A DNA stretch of 64,000 bases from Acidobacteria bacterium Ga0077534 (lineage in GTDB: Bacteria > Acidobacteriota > Blastocatellia > Pyrinomonadales > Pyrinomonadaceae): contig LNEI01000024.1 in the NCBI GenBank assembly GCA_001464455.1, forward strand, positions 32,175 through 96,174. The letters are read 5' to 3'. Position numbers and translations under genes: made by a program. Each line of letters opens with the position of its first letter. Positions within the stretch are counted from its first letter, which is position 1. Shown here one piece after another: positions 54,160 to 63,288 of this stretch. Below the pieces are notes generated by a model. It had not been told where the DNA came from. It did no database searches and saw only the letters and a program-made list of their open reading frames with translations.

Positions 54160-54372
54160 CTATACTAACTTTCGAAATTCAGCTTCACTTAGTCCCGCAT
54201 CTTTTACAATTCCACCCATGGTCAGGGCGTTTACAGGATTGTGTCGAGGAATAGTGACGATCCGTTCGCCATTCGTCATCACAATGTGTTTTCCCTGCCG
54301 GGCTATCCAAAATCCGGCTTTTTCCAACGCTCGAACGGCAAGAAGGTGATTGATTCCAGCAATCTTCGGCAC
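54160..54372 (-). CDS. hicA: HicA-like mRNA interferase toxin
   Basis: A 70-residue small basic protein with the HicA pattern LLAVRALEKAGFWIARQGKHIVMTNGERIVTIPRHNPVNALTMGGIVKDAGLSEAEF. The catalytic His is in KHIVM. Such toxins cleave mRNA via a dsRBD-like fold. It is preceded by hicB with overlapping stop/start (1 bp), the order antitoxin then toxin. It lies inside the nuo operon. Confidence 0.85.
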   Translation of the reverse strand: MPKIAGINHLLAVRALEKAGFWIARQGKHIVMTNGERIVTIPRHNPVNALTMGGIVKDAGLSEAEFRKLV

Positions 54373-54569
54373 TAGGCCGCAACCTCCACCTCTCGTATTT
54401 CTGCATCAAGCAAATTCATATCTACAACATCAAGATATTCACGTATCGCTTCTCGAATATTCTCCAAAGCTTCCTGCTCGGTATCGCCCTGCGACCAGCA
54501 TCCCGGTAAAGCGGGACACGAGACGCTGTAGCCTTCTTCGGTTCGGTGCAATGCAACTTTGTAATGCAT
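54372..54569 (-). CDS. hicB: HicB-like antitoxin
   Basis: A 65-residue HicB-fold protein with MHYKVALHRTEEGYSVSCPALPGCWSQGDTEQEALENIREAIREYLD, the classical degenerate-RNase-H HicB fold. It lacks the DNA-binding domain found in longer HicB, so autoregulation would need another factor. It follows nuoE by 35 bp. Confidence 0.87.
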   Translation of the reverse strand: MHYKVALHRTEEGYSVSCPALPGCWSQGDTEQEALENIREAIREYLDVVDMNLLDAEIREVEVAA

Positions 54570-54604
54570 AACTTTTCTTGTCAGCGGCCCTACTCACGTG
54601 CGTG

Positions 54605-55138
54605 CTACTGACACGAATCAAGAATTTTATCGACCTTATCAACCGTCAGATCTTCGTGATAATCAAACCCGATCTGCATCATCGGTGCTGTTCCGCAGCT
54701 TCCGAGGCATTCGACCATGGTGACGGTGTATTTGCCGTCTTCAGTGGTTTCGCCGGGGTGAATGCCGAGCTTTGAGCAGATATGATCCGTTATGTCTGGC
54801 TCGCCCATGATCTTGCATGACAGGGTCTTGCAGATCTGGATATGGTGCCGGCCGACGGGGCGCAGATTGAACATCGAGTAAAACGTCGCGGTCTCCCAAA
54901 CGTCGGTTACCTCGAGGTTCAAAAACTTCGCCAGAAAATTCACGCCCGGATTATCGAGCCATCCACCGCGTTCACGCTGCACGACAAAGAGCAGCGGGAT
55001 AAGAGCCGAACGGCTGCGATCCGCCGGATATTTCGCGACGTGCATCTTCATCTCGTCTATGACGGCCGGTGAAAACTCGGCCACTTCGTCAGTCACGAGA
55101 ACCTTATCGGTATAACTTGTTGCTGTTGCTCCTGCCAT
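54605..55138 (-). CDS. nuoE: NADH-quinone oxidoreductase subunit E
   Basis: The 177-residue thioredoxin-like subunit with a [2Fe-2S] cluster. The Cys pairs are in CKTLSCKIMG and ECLGSCGTAPMMQIG. It shares a TAATG junction with nuoD. Confidence 0.96.
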   Translation of the reverse strand: MAGATATSYTDKVLVTDEVAEFSPAVIDEMKMHVAKYPADRSRSALIPLLFVVQRERGGWLDNPGVNFLAKFLNLEVTDVWETATFYSMFNLRPVGRHHIQICKTLSCKIMGEPDITDHICSKLGIHPGETTEDGKYTVTMVECLGSCGTAPMMQIGFDYHEDLTVDKVDKILDSCQ

Positions 55139-56358
55139 TAGCGGTCAATCTCTCCAAGCACGATATCCAAACTGCCAATGATCGCGACCACGTCGGCTAC
55201 CATCTCACCTTCACTCATAACCGGCAAAGCGGCAAGATTCACAAATGAAGGGCCGCGGAAGTGGACACGTTCCGGTTTCGGGCCGCCGTTTGATTTCATG
55301 TAAACGCCGAGCTCGCCTTTTGAGGCTTCGATGGCATGATAGACCTCTCCGGGCGGAACGTTGAAGCCCTCAGCGACTATCAAGAAGTGATGGATGAGCG
55401 AATCCATATGCTTTCGCATGTCGTCGCGGTCGGGAAGGACGATCTTTGGAGCGTCAGCCTTGGTTGGCCCCGGCTTCAGACGTTCCAATGCCTGTCGAAC
55501 TATCTTGTGCGACTCATTTAACTCACGCATCCTGACACGGAAACGGCTCCATACGTCGCCGTCCGTTTCGGTCGGAATGTCAAAATCGTACTTCTCGTAG
55601 CCCGTATACGGATTGTGACGGCGAAGGTCGAGTTCGACGCCGCTTGCACGAAGGCTCGGCCCGGTCAGGCCCCAATTTATCGCCTCGTCACGCTCGATGA
55701 CGCCGATTCCTTTCGTTCGGCTTTGCCAGATGGTGTTTCCGGTCACGAGCGTCTCAAATGTGCTGAGCGCCTCGGGAAAATCGTCCAGGAACTGCTTTAC
55801 GCGGTTATCAAAACCCGCAGGAAGATCCATCATCAACCCGCCGATGCGGAAATAGCTGGGTGTCATGCGGCCGCCCGAGGCGGCTTCGATCAAGTTCAGG
55901 ATCTTTTCTCGCTGGCGAAAGCAAAAGAAAAATACGCTCATCGCACCGAGGTCCAGAGCGCTAGTTCCCAGCCAGACCATGTGCGAGGCAAGCCTTTGCA
56001 GTTCACACATCAATACGCGGATCACCTGAGCTCGTTCCGGGATCTCAAGATCGAGCAGCTTCTCCGCCGCCATCACGTAGGCAAGATTGTTCCCAAGCGG
56101 ATTAAGATAATCCATCCGGTCGGTTATTACGATGCCCTGCTGATATTTTTTGTATTCGAAAAGCTTCTCCATTCCCGTGTGGAGATAGCCGATGTCAGGG
56201 ATGACGTTGACGACCAGTTCGCCGTCGAGCTTCAGGTCGAGGCGCAAAACCCCGTGGGTCGACGGATGCTGCGGCCCCATCGACAGGGTCATCTCGGACT
56301 CGAGAGGCTGGTCCATGACCTCAAGCTGACTTGGAATATTTTCTACTGCAGTAGCCAT
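55138..56358 (-). CDS. nuoD: NADH-quinone oxidoreductase subunit D
   Basis: The 406-residue 49-kDa subunit homologue lines the quinone site. It contains MGPQHPSTHGVLRLDLKLDGE (His/Asp of the quinone site), YLHTGMEKLFEYKKYQQGIVITDRMDYLNPLGNNLAYV, and it ends normally in DIVLGEIDR. Length is typical. Confidence 0.97.
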   Translation of the reverse strand: MATAVENIPSQLEVMDQPLESEMTLSMGPQHPSTHGVLRLDLKLDGELVVNVIPDIGYLHTGMEKLFEYKKYQQGIVITDRMDYLNPLGNNLAYVMAAEKLLDLEIPERAQVIRVLMCELQRLASHMVWLGTSALDLGAMSVFFFCFRQREKILNLIEAASGGRMTPSYFRIGGLMMDLPAGFDNRVKQFLDDFPEALSTFETLVTGNTIWQSRTKGIGVIERDEAINWGLTGPSLRASGVELDLRRHNPYTGYEKYDFDIPTETDGDVWSRFRVRMRELNESHKIVRQALERLKPGPTKADAPKIVLPDRDDMRKHMDSLIHHFLIVAEGFNVPPGEVYHAIEASKGELGVYMKSNGGPKPERVHFRGPSFVNLAALPVMSEGEMVADVVAIIGSLDIVLGEIDR

Positions 56359-56367
56359 AATCTGAAC

Positions 56368-56847
56368 TTAGTTCAAGCTGTAGGGCTCGTAGCCTCGCAA
56401 CGGGTAATCTTTCCTCAAAGCGTGTCCGTCAAAATCAGAAGGCAGCAAAATGCGCCGCAGGTCGGGGTGACCGGTAAATTTGATTCCGACCAAGTCATAC
56501 GTCTCGCGTTCGTGCCAGTTTGCGGTCTGCCAAAGCGTAGTTAGCGTCGGGACATTTGGATCATCTTCCGAAAGCAGAACTTTCAGGCGGAGACGCATGT
56601 AATGCACCGTTGAGAACAAATGATAGTTGACCTCAAAACGCGGATCTTCCTCCGGCCCACGGTCACCGCCGCAAAGATCGGCAAGCATATCAAAACCCTG
56701 CTCGAACCTTAGAAATGAGCAGACATCTAGTATGGCTTCGCGGGGAACGGTCACGGTAATCTCTCCGTGGCCTTCCGCAACCGCGACGACCCAGTCAGCG
56801 TTCTTTTCTTTTATCTTTTCCACGTAACCGTGGAGCTTCTCAGTCAT
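56368..56847 (-). CDS. nuoC: NADH-quinone oxidoreductase subunit C
   Basis: The 159-residue 30-kDa subunit homologue ends with ERETYDLVGIKFTGHPDLRRILLPSDFDGHALRKDYPLRG. I chose ATG 56847; a longer frame to 56943 overlaps nuoB and adds basic sequence unlike the family. It overlaps nuoB only slightly or not at all from this start. Confidence 0.95.
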   Translation of the reverse strand: MTEKLHGYVEKIKEKNADWVVAVAEGHGEITVTVPREAILDVCSFLRFEQGFDMLADLCGGDRGPEEDPRFEVNYHLFSTVHYMRLRLKVLLSEDDPNVPTLTTLWQTANWHERETYDLVGIKFTGHPDLRRILLPSDFDGHALRKDYPLRGYEPYSLN

Positions 56848-56857
56848 ATGGTTCGAT

Positions 56858-57505
56858 CTACGAAGAGCGTCTTCTCTCGTGCTTCGACGGCACGGTGTAG
56901 GGTCGGGCAGTGTTTCCTGCATCGACCTTGGCATGCATTTCACGCTCTAATGCAGTGTCTTCGGTGACCGGCAGAGTGCCCGGCACGATCGATTCGCGTG
57001 ACTCCATCTCAAAGGTGTCGCGTCGATCCTTGACCGATTCCTTCATGATCTTATCCTGGAGCATCGTGATCGCATGCACGAGCATTTCCGGACGCGGAGG
57101 GCAGCCTGGCACGTAAATGTCTACCGGCACGATCTTGTCAACGCCCTGCACGATCGCATAATTGTCGAACACCCCGCCCGAGGTCGCGCAAGCTCCCATC
57201 GATATCACCCACTTTGGCTCGGGCATCTGGTCGTAAATTCTGCGAAGTACCGGCGCCATCTTGCGAGAAACGCGGCCTGAGACGATCATCACATCTGCCT
57301 GCCGAGGCGAAGCCCGAAACGTTTCGGCTCCGAATCTCGAAAGGTCGTTGCGGGCCGAAACCGTATTCATCATTTCGATCGCGCAGCATGCCAGGCCAAA
57401 GGTCGCGGGCCAAAGGCTCGATTTTCGGGCCCAGTTGACCACTGCGTCGAGCTTGACGGTCACGACATCGGGCAAAGATTCGAATAGAGTATTCTCGAGT
57501 CCCAT
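56858..57505 (-). CDS. nuoB: NADH-quinone oxidoreductase subunit B
   Basis: The 215-residue N2-cluster subunit has [13 protein letters not shown] (first cluster Cys), [38 protein letters not shown] (remaining Cys). It has a 40-residue basic C-terminal tail beyond the core. It is 8 bp from nuoA. Confidence 0.97.
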   Translation of the reverse strand: MGLENTLFESLPDVVTVKLDAVVNWARKSSLWPATFGLACCAIEMMNTVSARNDLSRFGAETFRASPRQADVMIVSGRVSRKMAPVLRRIYDQMPEPKWVISMGACATSGGVFDNYAIVQGVDKIVPVDIYVPGCPPRPEMLVHAITMLQDKIMKESVKDRRDTFEMESRESIVPGTLPVTEDTALEREMHAKVDAGNTARPYTVPSKHERRRSS

Positions 57506-57513
57506 ATAAAACT

Positions 57514-58005
57514 TTAGGCCGCAAGCCTGATGTTCGCGGCGACTTCTTCGCGACGCCGTTTAGCGAGAGCTTTTGCCTCCTCGCGGGCCTCGGCACGTGC
57601 CTGAATGCCCCAATCGAAGGTGCCTTTCTTCCAAACGTAGATATATCCGATCACAAGAGTAGCGACGAATATCATGATCTCGATAAACGCGATCGTTCCA
57701 TAATAGATGCCGCTGCTCACCTCGGCCGCGATCAGGCTCTTAAAAGCAACCGCAAAGGGAATGATAAAAAGAACTTCGATATCGAACAGCAGAAAAACAA
57801 CGGCGACCGTGTAAAACTTGATCGAAAAGCGGTCACGGGCCGAGCCGACCGGATCCTTGCCGCATTCGTACGGCATCAACTTTGTCGCTGTGCGCTTGCG
57901 TGGACCGATGAGCTGCGTCACCAGGAGCTGGCTAAGGCCAAACCCCGCTGCGACCAGGAACATTATCCCGATCGGAACATAATCAAATGCGCTGAATTCC
58001 GACAT
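57514..58005 (-). CDS. nuoA: NADH-quinone oxidoreductase subunit A
   Basis: The 163-residue membrane subunit starts [66 protein letters not shown] follows, the ND3-type conserved loop with its Cys. The C-terminal about 35 residues are charged and variable. ATG 58005 is preferred. It leads the operon; the promoter should lie in 58006-58177. Confidence 0.94.
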   Translation of the reverse strand: MSEFSAFDYVPIGIMFLVAAGFGLSQLLVTQLIGPRKRTATKLMPYECGKDPVGSARDRFSIKFYTVAVVFLLFDIEVLFIIPFAVAFKSLIAAEVSSGIYYGTIAFIEIMIFVATLVIGYIYVWKKGTFDWGIQARAEAREEAKALAKRRREEVAANIRLAA

Positions 58006-58255
58006 CTTTTTTAGATTTTTACCGCAAATTGCCCCACGGATGAAGCTCATCCAGCGACGTCAAATGCGTTCTTTGGCTCAACGTAAATCGTAGTTTAAGC
58101 GGGTATCACTGTCAAGGCGATGAAAAGTACGTCATTGCGGCTAAATCATTTATTTCGTTGACCCTTCGAAAAGCCGTGTGTTAATTTTTAAACAGGCAGT
58201 AACGCGCCCTTTTGAACCACCATTTTTCCTCACCTTTCTTGGATTTATTAGCGTT

Positions 58256-59116
58256 GTGATCTCAGGCTTCAACACCGATATCGAGTTTCAGGGAACCGTC
58301 TATCACGTTCAGACGGAGGATAAAGGTGCGCCCGCTCGTATGATCATGACGCTCGTGTACGACCGAGGCACCATTCTCGCGAGTAAACGATCTACATACG
58401 AGGATCTAGAGGTCGTCGATTACGACGAAAAGGAAGTGACCGAACGGCTGTCGCGACAGCACAAGCTAATGTGTGCTGCCGTCAAAGCCGGCCGTATCAG
58501 CGATCTGGTCGCGATGACTCGCGCTGCCTCGGGAGCAAAAGCGAAAGCTGCCGAACCCGCCGTCGAAACGGTCTCGCCAGCAGTTGCACCGCCAGTCTCG
58601 CCCGAAGTTGTCGCAGAACCATTTATAACTCATGCCCCGATCAGGATCGGAACGGTCGAGACTGAAAAGGTCATCCGTGTTATTCCGGAGGACCTGTTCG
58701 AAGATGAACTTGTGATCGACGACGTTCACATCATCGAGGATGATGAGATCGAGATACTTCCAGCGGAGGCGGTTGCGGTCGTCAGCGAACTTTCCGGGCT
58801 GGAACGCTCGGCAAACCAAAAACTCAGCCTTGAACTTCTCAGCGATGCAAAATTCAAAGGCGGCGACCGGCGAACACTAGCCGTAATGATCTGTCGCGGG
58901 ACCGATCGCCGCGTCGTCTCGAACGCTCAGATAATGGTCAAAGTGCTGGGGTCGAGTTTCCGTCCGGTTATCTTTCACGCAAAAACTGACAGTAACGGCC
59001 TCGCCCGGGTTCATCTGCAGTTGCCGCAGTTCCAGGCGGGACGAGCCGCTCTGCTGATTCGAGCCATCGCCGATGGCGAGGAGATCGAACTTCGTCGCGT
59101 CGTAACGCCGGGTTGA
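58256..59116 (+). CDS. Unknown protein with N-terminal beta-domain and C-terminal Ig-like domain
   Basis: From GTG 58256 the product is about 286 residues: SGFNTDIEFQGTVYHVQTEDKG, then a helical segment, a Pro/Val-rich acidic linker (about 100-195), and a C-terminal beta-sandwich (DRRVVSNAQIMVKVLG...FHAKTDSNGLARVHLQLPQFQAGRAALLIRAIADG) resembling a carboxypeptidase-regulatory domain. A TTG at 58178 would add a hydrophobic but atypical leader. No function is known. Confidence 0.68.
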   Translation: MISGFNTDIEFQGTVYHVQTEDKGAPARMIMTLVYDRGTILASKRSTYEDLEVVDYDEKEVTERLSRQHKLMCAAVKAGRISDLVAMTRAASGAKAKAAEPAVETVSPAVAPPVSPEVVAEPFITHAPIRIGTVETEKVIRVIPEDLFEDELVIDDVHIIEDDEIEILPAEAVAVVSELSGLERSANQKLSLELLSDAKFKGGDRRTLAVMICRGTDRRVVSNAQIMVKVLGSSFRPVIFHAKTDSNGLARVHLQLPQFQAGRAALLIRAIADGEEIELRRVVTPG

Positions 59117-59148
59117 CGACGCACCGCCGGCATCGCAGAATTACTTTG

Positions 59149-59358
59149 ATGGCCGAGATCTCGATACAGCTAAACGGCGAGCGACGCCCGGTCGCCGATA
59201 AAACCAGCCTCGAAGCCCTGCTCGAGGTTTTTTCGCTTCCGCATAAACGTGTAGCCATCGAACTGAACGGATCGGTCGTACGTAAAAACGATTGGGCGAC
59301 CACACTGGTGGCAGACGGTGATCGACTCGAGGTCGTTCATTTCGTCGGCGGCGGATAA
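59149..59358 (+). CDS. thiS: Sulfur carrier protein ThiS
   Basis: The 69-residue ubiquitin-like sulfur carrier for thiazole synthesis ends in VGGG, with the Gly-Gly terminus for adenylation. ATG 59149 gives the standard length; the longer frame overlaps the preceding gene. thiG follows 114 bp downstream. Confidence 0.88.
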   Translation: MAEISIQLNGERRPVADKTSLEALLEVFSLPHKRVAIELNGSVVRKNDWATTLVADGDRLEVVHFVGGG

Positions 59359-59472
59359 GGAGTTTGCAGTGAACGAGCTGAAACAAACAAGCTCTATCAA
59401 ACTCGACTTTTTCACTTTTCATCTTTTCTACTCTTTCACTTTTCCTCACTTTGCGTGAAAATTGGCATATAG

Positions 59473-60243
59473 ATGTCAGATCAATTTTCACTCGCAGGCA
59501 CCACATTTTCTTCACGGCTAATAATCGGCACGGGCAAGTATCGTTCGTATGACGAGATGAAGGCCGCTCATATCGCTTCGGGAGCCCAGATGGTCACGGT
59601 TGCGGTTAACCGCGTGCCGCTCGACGGTTCGACCGAATCATTTCTCGACCACCTCTCGCCACAAATGAAGATCCTGCCGAACACCGCAGGATGCTACGAC
59701 GCCGACCACGCGATCCGCACGGCTCGCTTGGCACGCGAGGCTTTGGATACTGAGTGGATCAAGCTCGAGGTTATCGGCGACCCAATAACTCTGCTGCCTG
59801 ACAACGAGCAAACTCTCGAAGCAGCCAAGGTTTTGGTAAAAGAAGGCTTTATCGTTCTGCCGTATTTCACCGACGACCTGATAATGGCTAAAAAGCTGCT
59901 TGCCGCAGGCTGCCCGGCAGTGATGCCGCTCGCCGCCCCGATAGGTTCCGGAATGGGCGTGCAAAACCCTTCTAACTTACGAATAATGCGTGAGCAATTG
60001 CCCGACGCGATCATAATCGTCGATGCCGGAGTCGGCGTTCCATCAGACGCCGCCATCGCCATGGAACTAGGCGCCGACGCCATCCTAATGAACACCGCCA
60101 TCGCCGAAGCCGGCGATGCCGCGCAAATGGCGACCGCAATGAAACTAGCCGTCGAGGCCGGTCGTCTTGGATATCTTTCGGGAAGAATGCCGAGACGGCT
60201 TTATGCTTCAGCGTCGAGTCCCATTCAAGGAGCAATCAAATAG
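59473..60243 (+). CDS. thiG: Thiazole synthase ThiG
   Basis: The 256-residue TIM-barrel enzyme joins 1-deoxyxylulose 5-phosphate, dehydroglycine and ThiS-thiocarboxylate. Motifs: FSSRLIIGTGKYRSYDEMK at the N-terminus, NTAGCYDADHAIRTARLARE, WIKLEVIGD, AAPIGSGMGVQNP and VDAGVGVPSDAAIAMELGADAILMNTAIAEA. Complete. The next gene, moaD, begins 3 bp after it. Confidence 0.96.
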   Translation: MSDQFSLAGTTFSSRLIIGTGKYRSYDEMKAAHIASGAQMVTVAVNRVPLDGSTESFLDHLSPQMKILPNTAGCYDADHAIRTARLAREALDTEWIKLEVIGDPITLLPDNEQTLEAAKVLVKEGFIVLPYFTDDLIMAKKLLAAGCPAVMPLAAPIGSGMGVQNPSNLRIMREQLPDAIIIVDAGVGVPSDAAIAMELGADAILMNTAIAEAGDAAQMATAMKLAVEAGRLGYLSGRMPRRLYASASSPIQGAIK

Positions 60244-60246
60244 TTT

Positions 60247-60480
60247 ATGGTTAGAGTCCTGTTCTTTGGAGCAACCGCCCAACTCGTCGGGCAGTCAGAA
60301 ATCGCTGTTTTGGCTCAGGATGCTACGGTCGGAACGATCGTCGATCGCTTGATGGTCGATTATCCAGAACTCGCTAACTTGAACTTGCTCTTTGCACTCA
60401 ATCAGGAGTTCGCGAGTCGCGAAACTGTTATTGGATGGGGTGGTGAACTGGCGATCTTTACTGCGGTTTCGGGCGGATAG
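60247..60480 (+). CDS. moaD: MoaD/ThiS family sulfur carrier (molybdopterin synthase small subunit)
   Basis: A 77-residue ubiquitin-like protein beginning MVRVLFFGATAQLVGQ and ending VSGG, the expected Gly-Gly tail. It pairs with MoaE (encoded at 63382-63822 on the other strand) to insert sulfur into molybdopterin. It is 3 bp from thiG, so both sulfur carriers are made together. Confidence 0.87.
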   Translation: MVRVLFFGATAQLVGQSEIAVLAQDATVGTIVDRLMVDYPELANLNLLFALNQEFASRETVIGWGGELAIFTAVSGG

Positions 60481-60514
60481 TGCGTCATCTTTCCTCTAAC
60501 GAGTACCATTAGAT

Positions 60515-61084
60515 ATGCCTGCAAACGGCTTTGAGAACATTGAAGTAATCGATCCTTTCGTTGAAAAGGGTTGGTCGCCTCGAATTCAACTCACTCTCGC
60601 TTCACACGAAGAGGTCGACGATCTTGAACGCCAAGTCGGACGTTTTCCGCTCGGCTATCGAGAATATGTTACAACGTTGGGCCGCGGAGAATATTGTAGC
60701 TATATACGCGTCCAGATGCCGTCAGAGATTCTTGAAGGTTATGTCGATTATCGGCGAAGTCTTGATGAACATTGGTTTTGGGAAATGAGTGAGGAACTGA
60801 TCTCTAAGGAAACTGCTACCGAGTCCGTTAACTTTGCCAGCACGATCGACGGTAACTCATTGCTCTTTCATCCTGACACCCCCGAACAGGTTTTTGTGTT
60901 ACCGAGAAATGATGATTGCGGGTATATCGTCGGCGCGGACCTTTATCAGATGATCGATTGGCTATGTGTCAGTCGTCAGCATCCGACGGGAGTTGTTGGC
61001 GAGACTCACACCGAACGGTACTTTGTTCCGTACAATGAATTAGCGTACGAACACGGATTGATCCGACCGGCGAAATATAGCTGA
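60515..61084 (+). CDS. SMI1/KNR4 family protein
   Basis: A 189-residue protein with the SUKH (SMI1/KNR4) fold pattern: VDDLERQVGRFPLGYREYVTTLGRGEYCSYI, then DLYQMIDWLCVS near the C-terminus. SUKH members are often immunity proteins to polymorphic toxins, or have regulatory roles. No toxin gene is next to it, so a defence role is only a possibility. Confidence 0.75.
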   Translation: MPANGFENIEVIDPFVEKGWSPRIQLTLASHEEVDDLERQVGRFPLGYREYVTTLGRGEYCSYIRVQMPSEILEGYVDYRRSLDEHWFWEMSEELISKETATESVNFASTIDGNSLLFHPDTPEQVFVLPRNDDCGYIVGADLYQMIDWLCVSRQHPTGVVGETHTERYFVPYNELAYEHGLIRPAKYS

Positions 61085-61100
61085 CACACTTAGGGTTATC

Positions 61101-62249
61101 ATGTCTATGAATCCTGATGCAATCCAAATAGTGGAATCCGAACCAAAACACTTCGGCACCGGTTGGATCAGTGGGGTTTTGTCGGTTTGTCTCGGGGCGG
61201 TTGGGTTGCTGGCGGTGCTTTGTTTTCATTATCCGGCGTTGCTGACGATGCCGGAGTTGCGGGCGATGTATCCGGTGCCTTATGTTCGGGCCTTGCTTTT
61301 TCTGATTCTTACGGCTTCGTTTGTTCTCGGCGGGATCAGCATTTATTTGCGGCGGTCGCGGTCTATTGGCGGGATCGGGATCTTGCTGACGATGATCGCG
61401 GTGATGTTTGGCGGGTCGTCGGTGCCGGTTGATGGGGAACTTGGGAACGGGCCGTTTCTGGGGCTTGACTGGTTTTTGCTGAATATTATCGCGTTCTCGG
61501 CCATCTTTGTGCCGATCGAGCATCGCTTTCCGCTTCGCCGCGAACAGCCTATTTTCCGTGAGTTTTGGAAGACCGACCTTGCGTATTTCTTTGTCAGCCA
61601 TCTGTTCGTTCAGTTCGTGACGATCGTCACGCTTCGGCCCGCGATGATCTTTTTTGACTGGGCAACGATCCCTGCCGTGCGGACGTTTGTCGGTGGACAG
61701 CATTACGTCATTCAGTTTGTCGGGATAATGATAATCGCCGATCTGACGCAGTATTGGGTGCATCGGGCTTTTCATCAGATACCGTTTTTGTGGCGGTTTC
61801 ACGCCATTCATCATTCCGCACAAACGATGGACTGGCTCGCCGGGTCGCGGCTTCACCTGGTCGATATCGCCTTCACGCGGGCACTCTCTTATCTGCCGAT
61901 CTATCTACTCGGCTTTGCCGAAGGGCCGCTGTTCGCGTACATAATCTTCGTCAGTTTCCACGCGACCTTCATCCATTCGAACTTTCGCTTCGAATTCGGC
62001 CCGTTGAAATGGCTGTTCGCGACACCGCGTTTTCACCACTGGCACCACACCGCCGATCTCACATTTGCCGACAAGAATTTTGCCGTACACCTGCCGTTCA
62101 TCGACCGACTGTTCGGAACGTATTATTTCCCCAGGACGGAATGGCCCGAACGATATGGCGTCGACGATCCGGGGGTCCCGTCAAGCGGATTCTTCGCACA
62201 GCTTTCGTACCCCTTTGGCCGAAAGGCTACCCCAACGGATGAGTCTTAG
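61101..62249 (+). CDS. Sterol desaturase/fatty acid hydroxylase family membrane protein
   Basis: A 382-residue membrane protein with N-terminal helices (about 20-140) followed by the fatty-acid hydroxylase domain with the di-iron His boxes: HRAFHQIPFLWRFHAIHHS (about 215-233), HATFIHSNF (about 286-294) and FHHWHHT (about 312-318). It would hydroxylate or desaturate a lipid. The substrate is unknown. The extra helices at the N-terminus are longer than in simple members. Confidence 0.87.
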   Translation: MSMNPDAIQIVESEPKHFGTGWISGVLSVCLGAVGLLAVLCFHYPALLTMPELRAMYPVPYVRALLFLILTASFVLGGISIYLRRSRSIGGIGILLTMIAVMFGGSSVPVDGELGNGPFLGLDWFLLNIIAFSAIFVPIEHRFPLRREQPIFREFWKTDLAYFFVSHLFVQFVTIVTLRPAMIFFDWATIPAVRTFVGGQHYVIQFVGIMIIADLTQYWVHRAFHQIPFLWRFHAIHHSAQTMDWLAGSRLHLVDIAFTRALSYLPIYLLGFAEGPLFAYIIFVSFHATFIHSNFRFEFGPLKWLFATPRFHHWHHTADLTFADKNFAVHLPFIDRLFGTYYFPRTEWPERYGVDDPGVPSSGFFAQLSYPFGRKATPTDES

Positions 62250-62367
62250 CTAGGTCGCCACGATCTCATGCACGGGCTTTTGCATTGTGCTCCAATCTCC
62301 GGCAATCGATTTTTACTCGCCACGCATCCTTTCTGAGGTAGAATAACGAAAAAGGGAGTTAGCGGTA

Positions 62368-63276
62368 ATGATATCAGTTCGATTTGCGGTTGTTTTGTCC
62401 TTGTTTTGTTTGCTTGCGTCTTCGGCAGAGGCTTCGAAGCTTAAGAAAGCGACGGCGATGGATTTTGACGGCGACGGACGGTCTGATCTTTCGGTTTTTC
62501 GACCAAATGACGCGGTCTGGCATCTATACCGTTCGACGGAAGGCTTGATTCAAGCAAAATTCGGCGTTTCGACCGATACGATCGTTCCTGCTGATTACGA
62601 CGGCGACGGCATAACCGATCTGGCTGTTTACCGAGCTGCCGAAGGCACCTGGCACATTTTGCAAAGCTCGACGGGCACGCATTTTCAGCTCAAATACGGA
62701 CTTTCTACCGATATTCCCGTTCCCGCAGATTATGACGGCGATGGAAAGGCCGATATGGCGGTCTACCGAGCGTCGGAAGGCAAATGGTGGATAAATCTCT
62801 CGGCCACCGGCGGTTCGCTGACCGTGCCATTTGGCCTGAAAAGCGACCGGCCTGTTCCCGCGGATTATGATGGTGACGGGCTGACTGATATTGGCCTGTT
62901 CCGGCCCTCAGAAGGGAAGTGGTACATCTGGCGTTCGAAAGCGGGGAACATGGTAGTCAAATGGGGCGTCGTCGAAGATATCCCTGTACCTGCCGATTAC
63001 GACGGCGACGGCAAAGCCGACATCGCTGTCTACCGCCCGCACGAAGGCGTCTGGTTCCAATGGCGGAGTACGACATCTGAGCCACATTACGTCCGCTACG
63101 GAACGGCAACCGATCTTCCCGCACCGGGCGATTACGATGGCGACGGCCGTGCGGATGTAGCGATGTTCCGGCCCGCTGATGGCAAATGGCTCCTCGACCT
63201 CTCAACCGAAGGTCGTCGCGTTGTTCCATTTGGCGTCACAGGCGACAAGCCAGCTTCGAACGCGTTTGTGAAATAG
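62368..63276 (+). CDS. Secreted FG-GAP/VCBS repeat protein
   Basis: The 302-residue protein has a signal peptide (MISVRFAVVLSLFCLLASSAEA), then six or seven units of about 46 residues with the calcium-binding type pattern DYDGDGxxDIAVYRPxEGxWxxxxS. This gives a beta-propeller-like surface protein. GGGAG precedes the ATG. It has no catalytic domain. It is common in Acidobacteriota genomes. Confidence 0.88.
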   Translation: MISVRFAVVLSLFCLLASSAEASKLKKATAMDFDGDGRSDLSVFRPNDAVWHLYRSTEGLIQAKFGVSTDTIVPADYDGDGITDLAVYRAAEGTWHILQSSTGTHFQLKYGLSTDIPVPADYDGDGKADMAVYRASEGKWWINLSATGGSLTVPFGLKSDRPVPADYDGDGLTDIGLFRPSEGKWYIWRSKAGNMVVKWGVVEDIPVPADYDGDGKADIAVYRPHEGVWFQWRSTTSEPHYVRYGTATDLPAPGDYDGDGRADVAMFRPADGKWLLDLSTEGRRVVPFGVTGDKPASNAFVK

Positions 63277-63288
63277 AAAGACAGAATC

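Noticed and set aside
53763..54569. hicBA region as part of a larger mobile element
   Set aside because: No integrase, transposase, or flanking direct repeats were seen.
61905..62090. Short frames opposite the hydroxylase gene
   Set aside because: They lie antisense to the conserved His boxes and have no own motifs.
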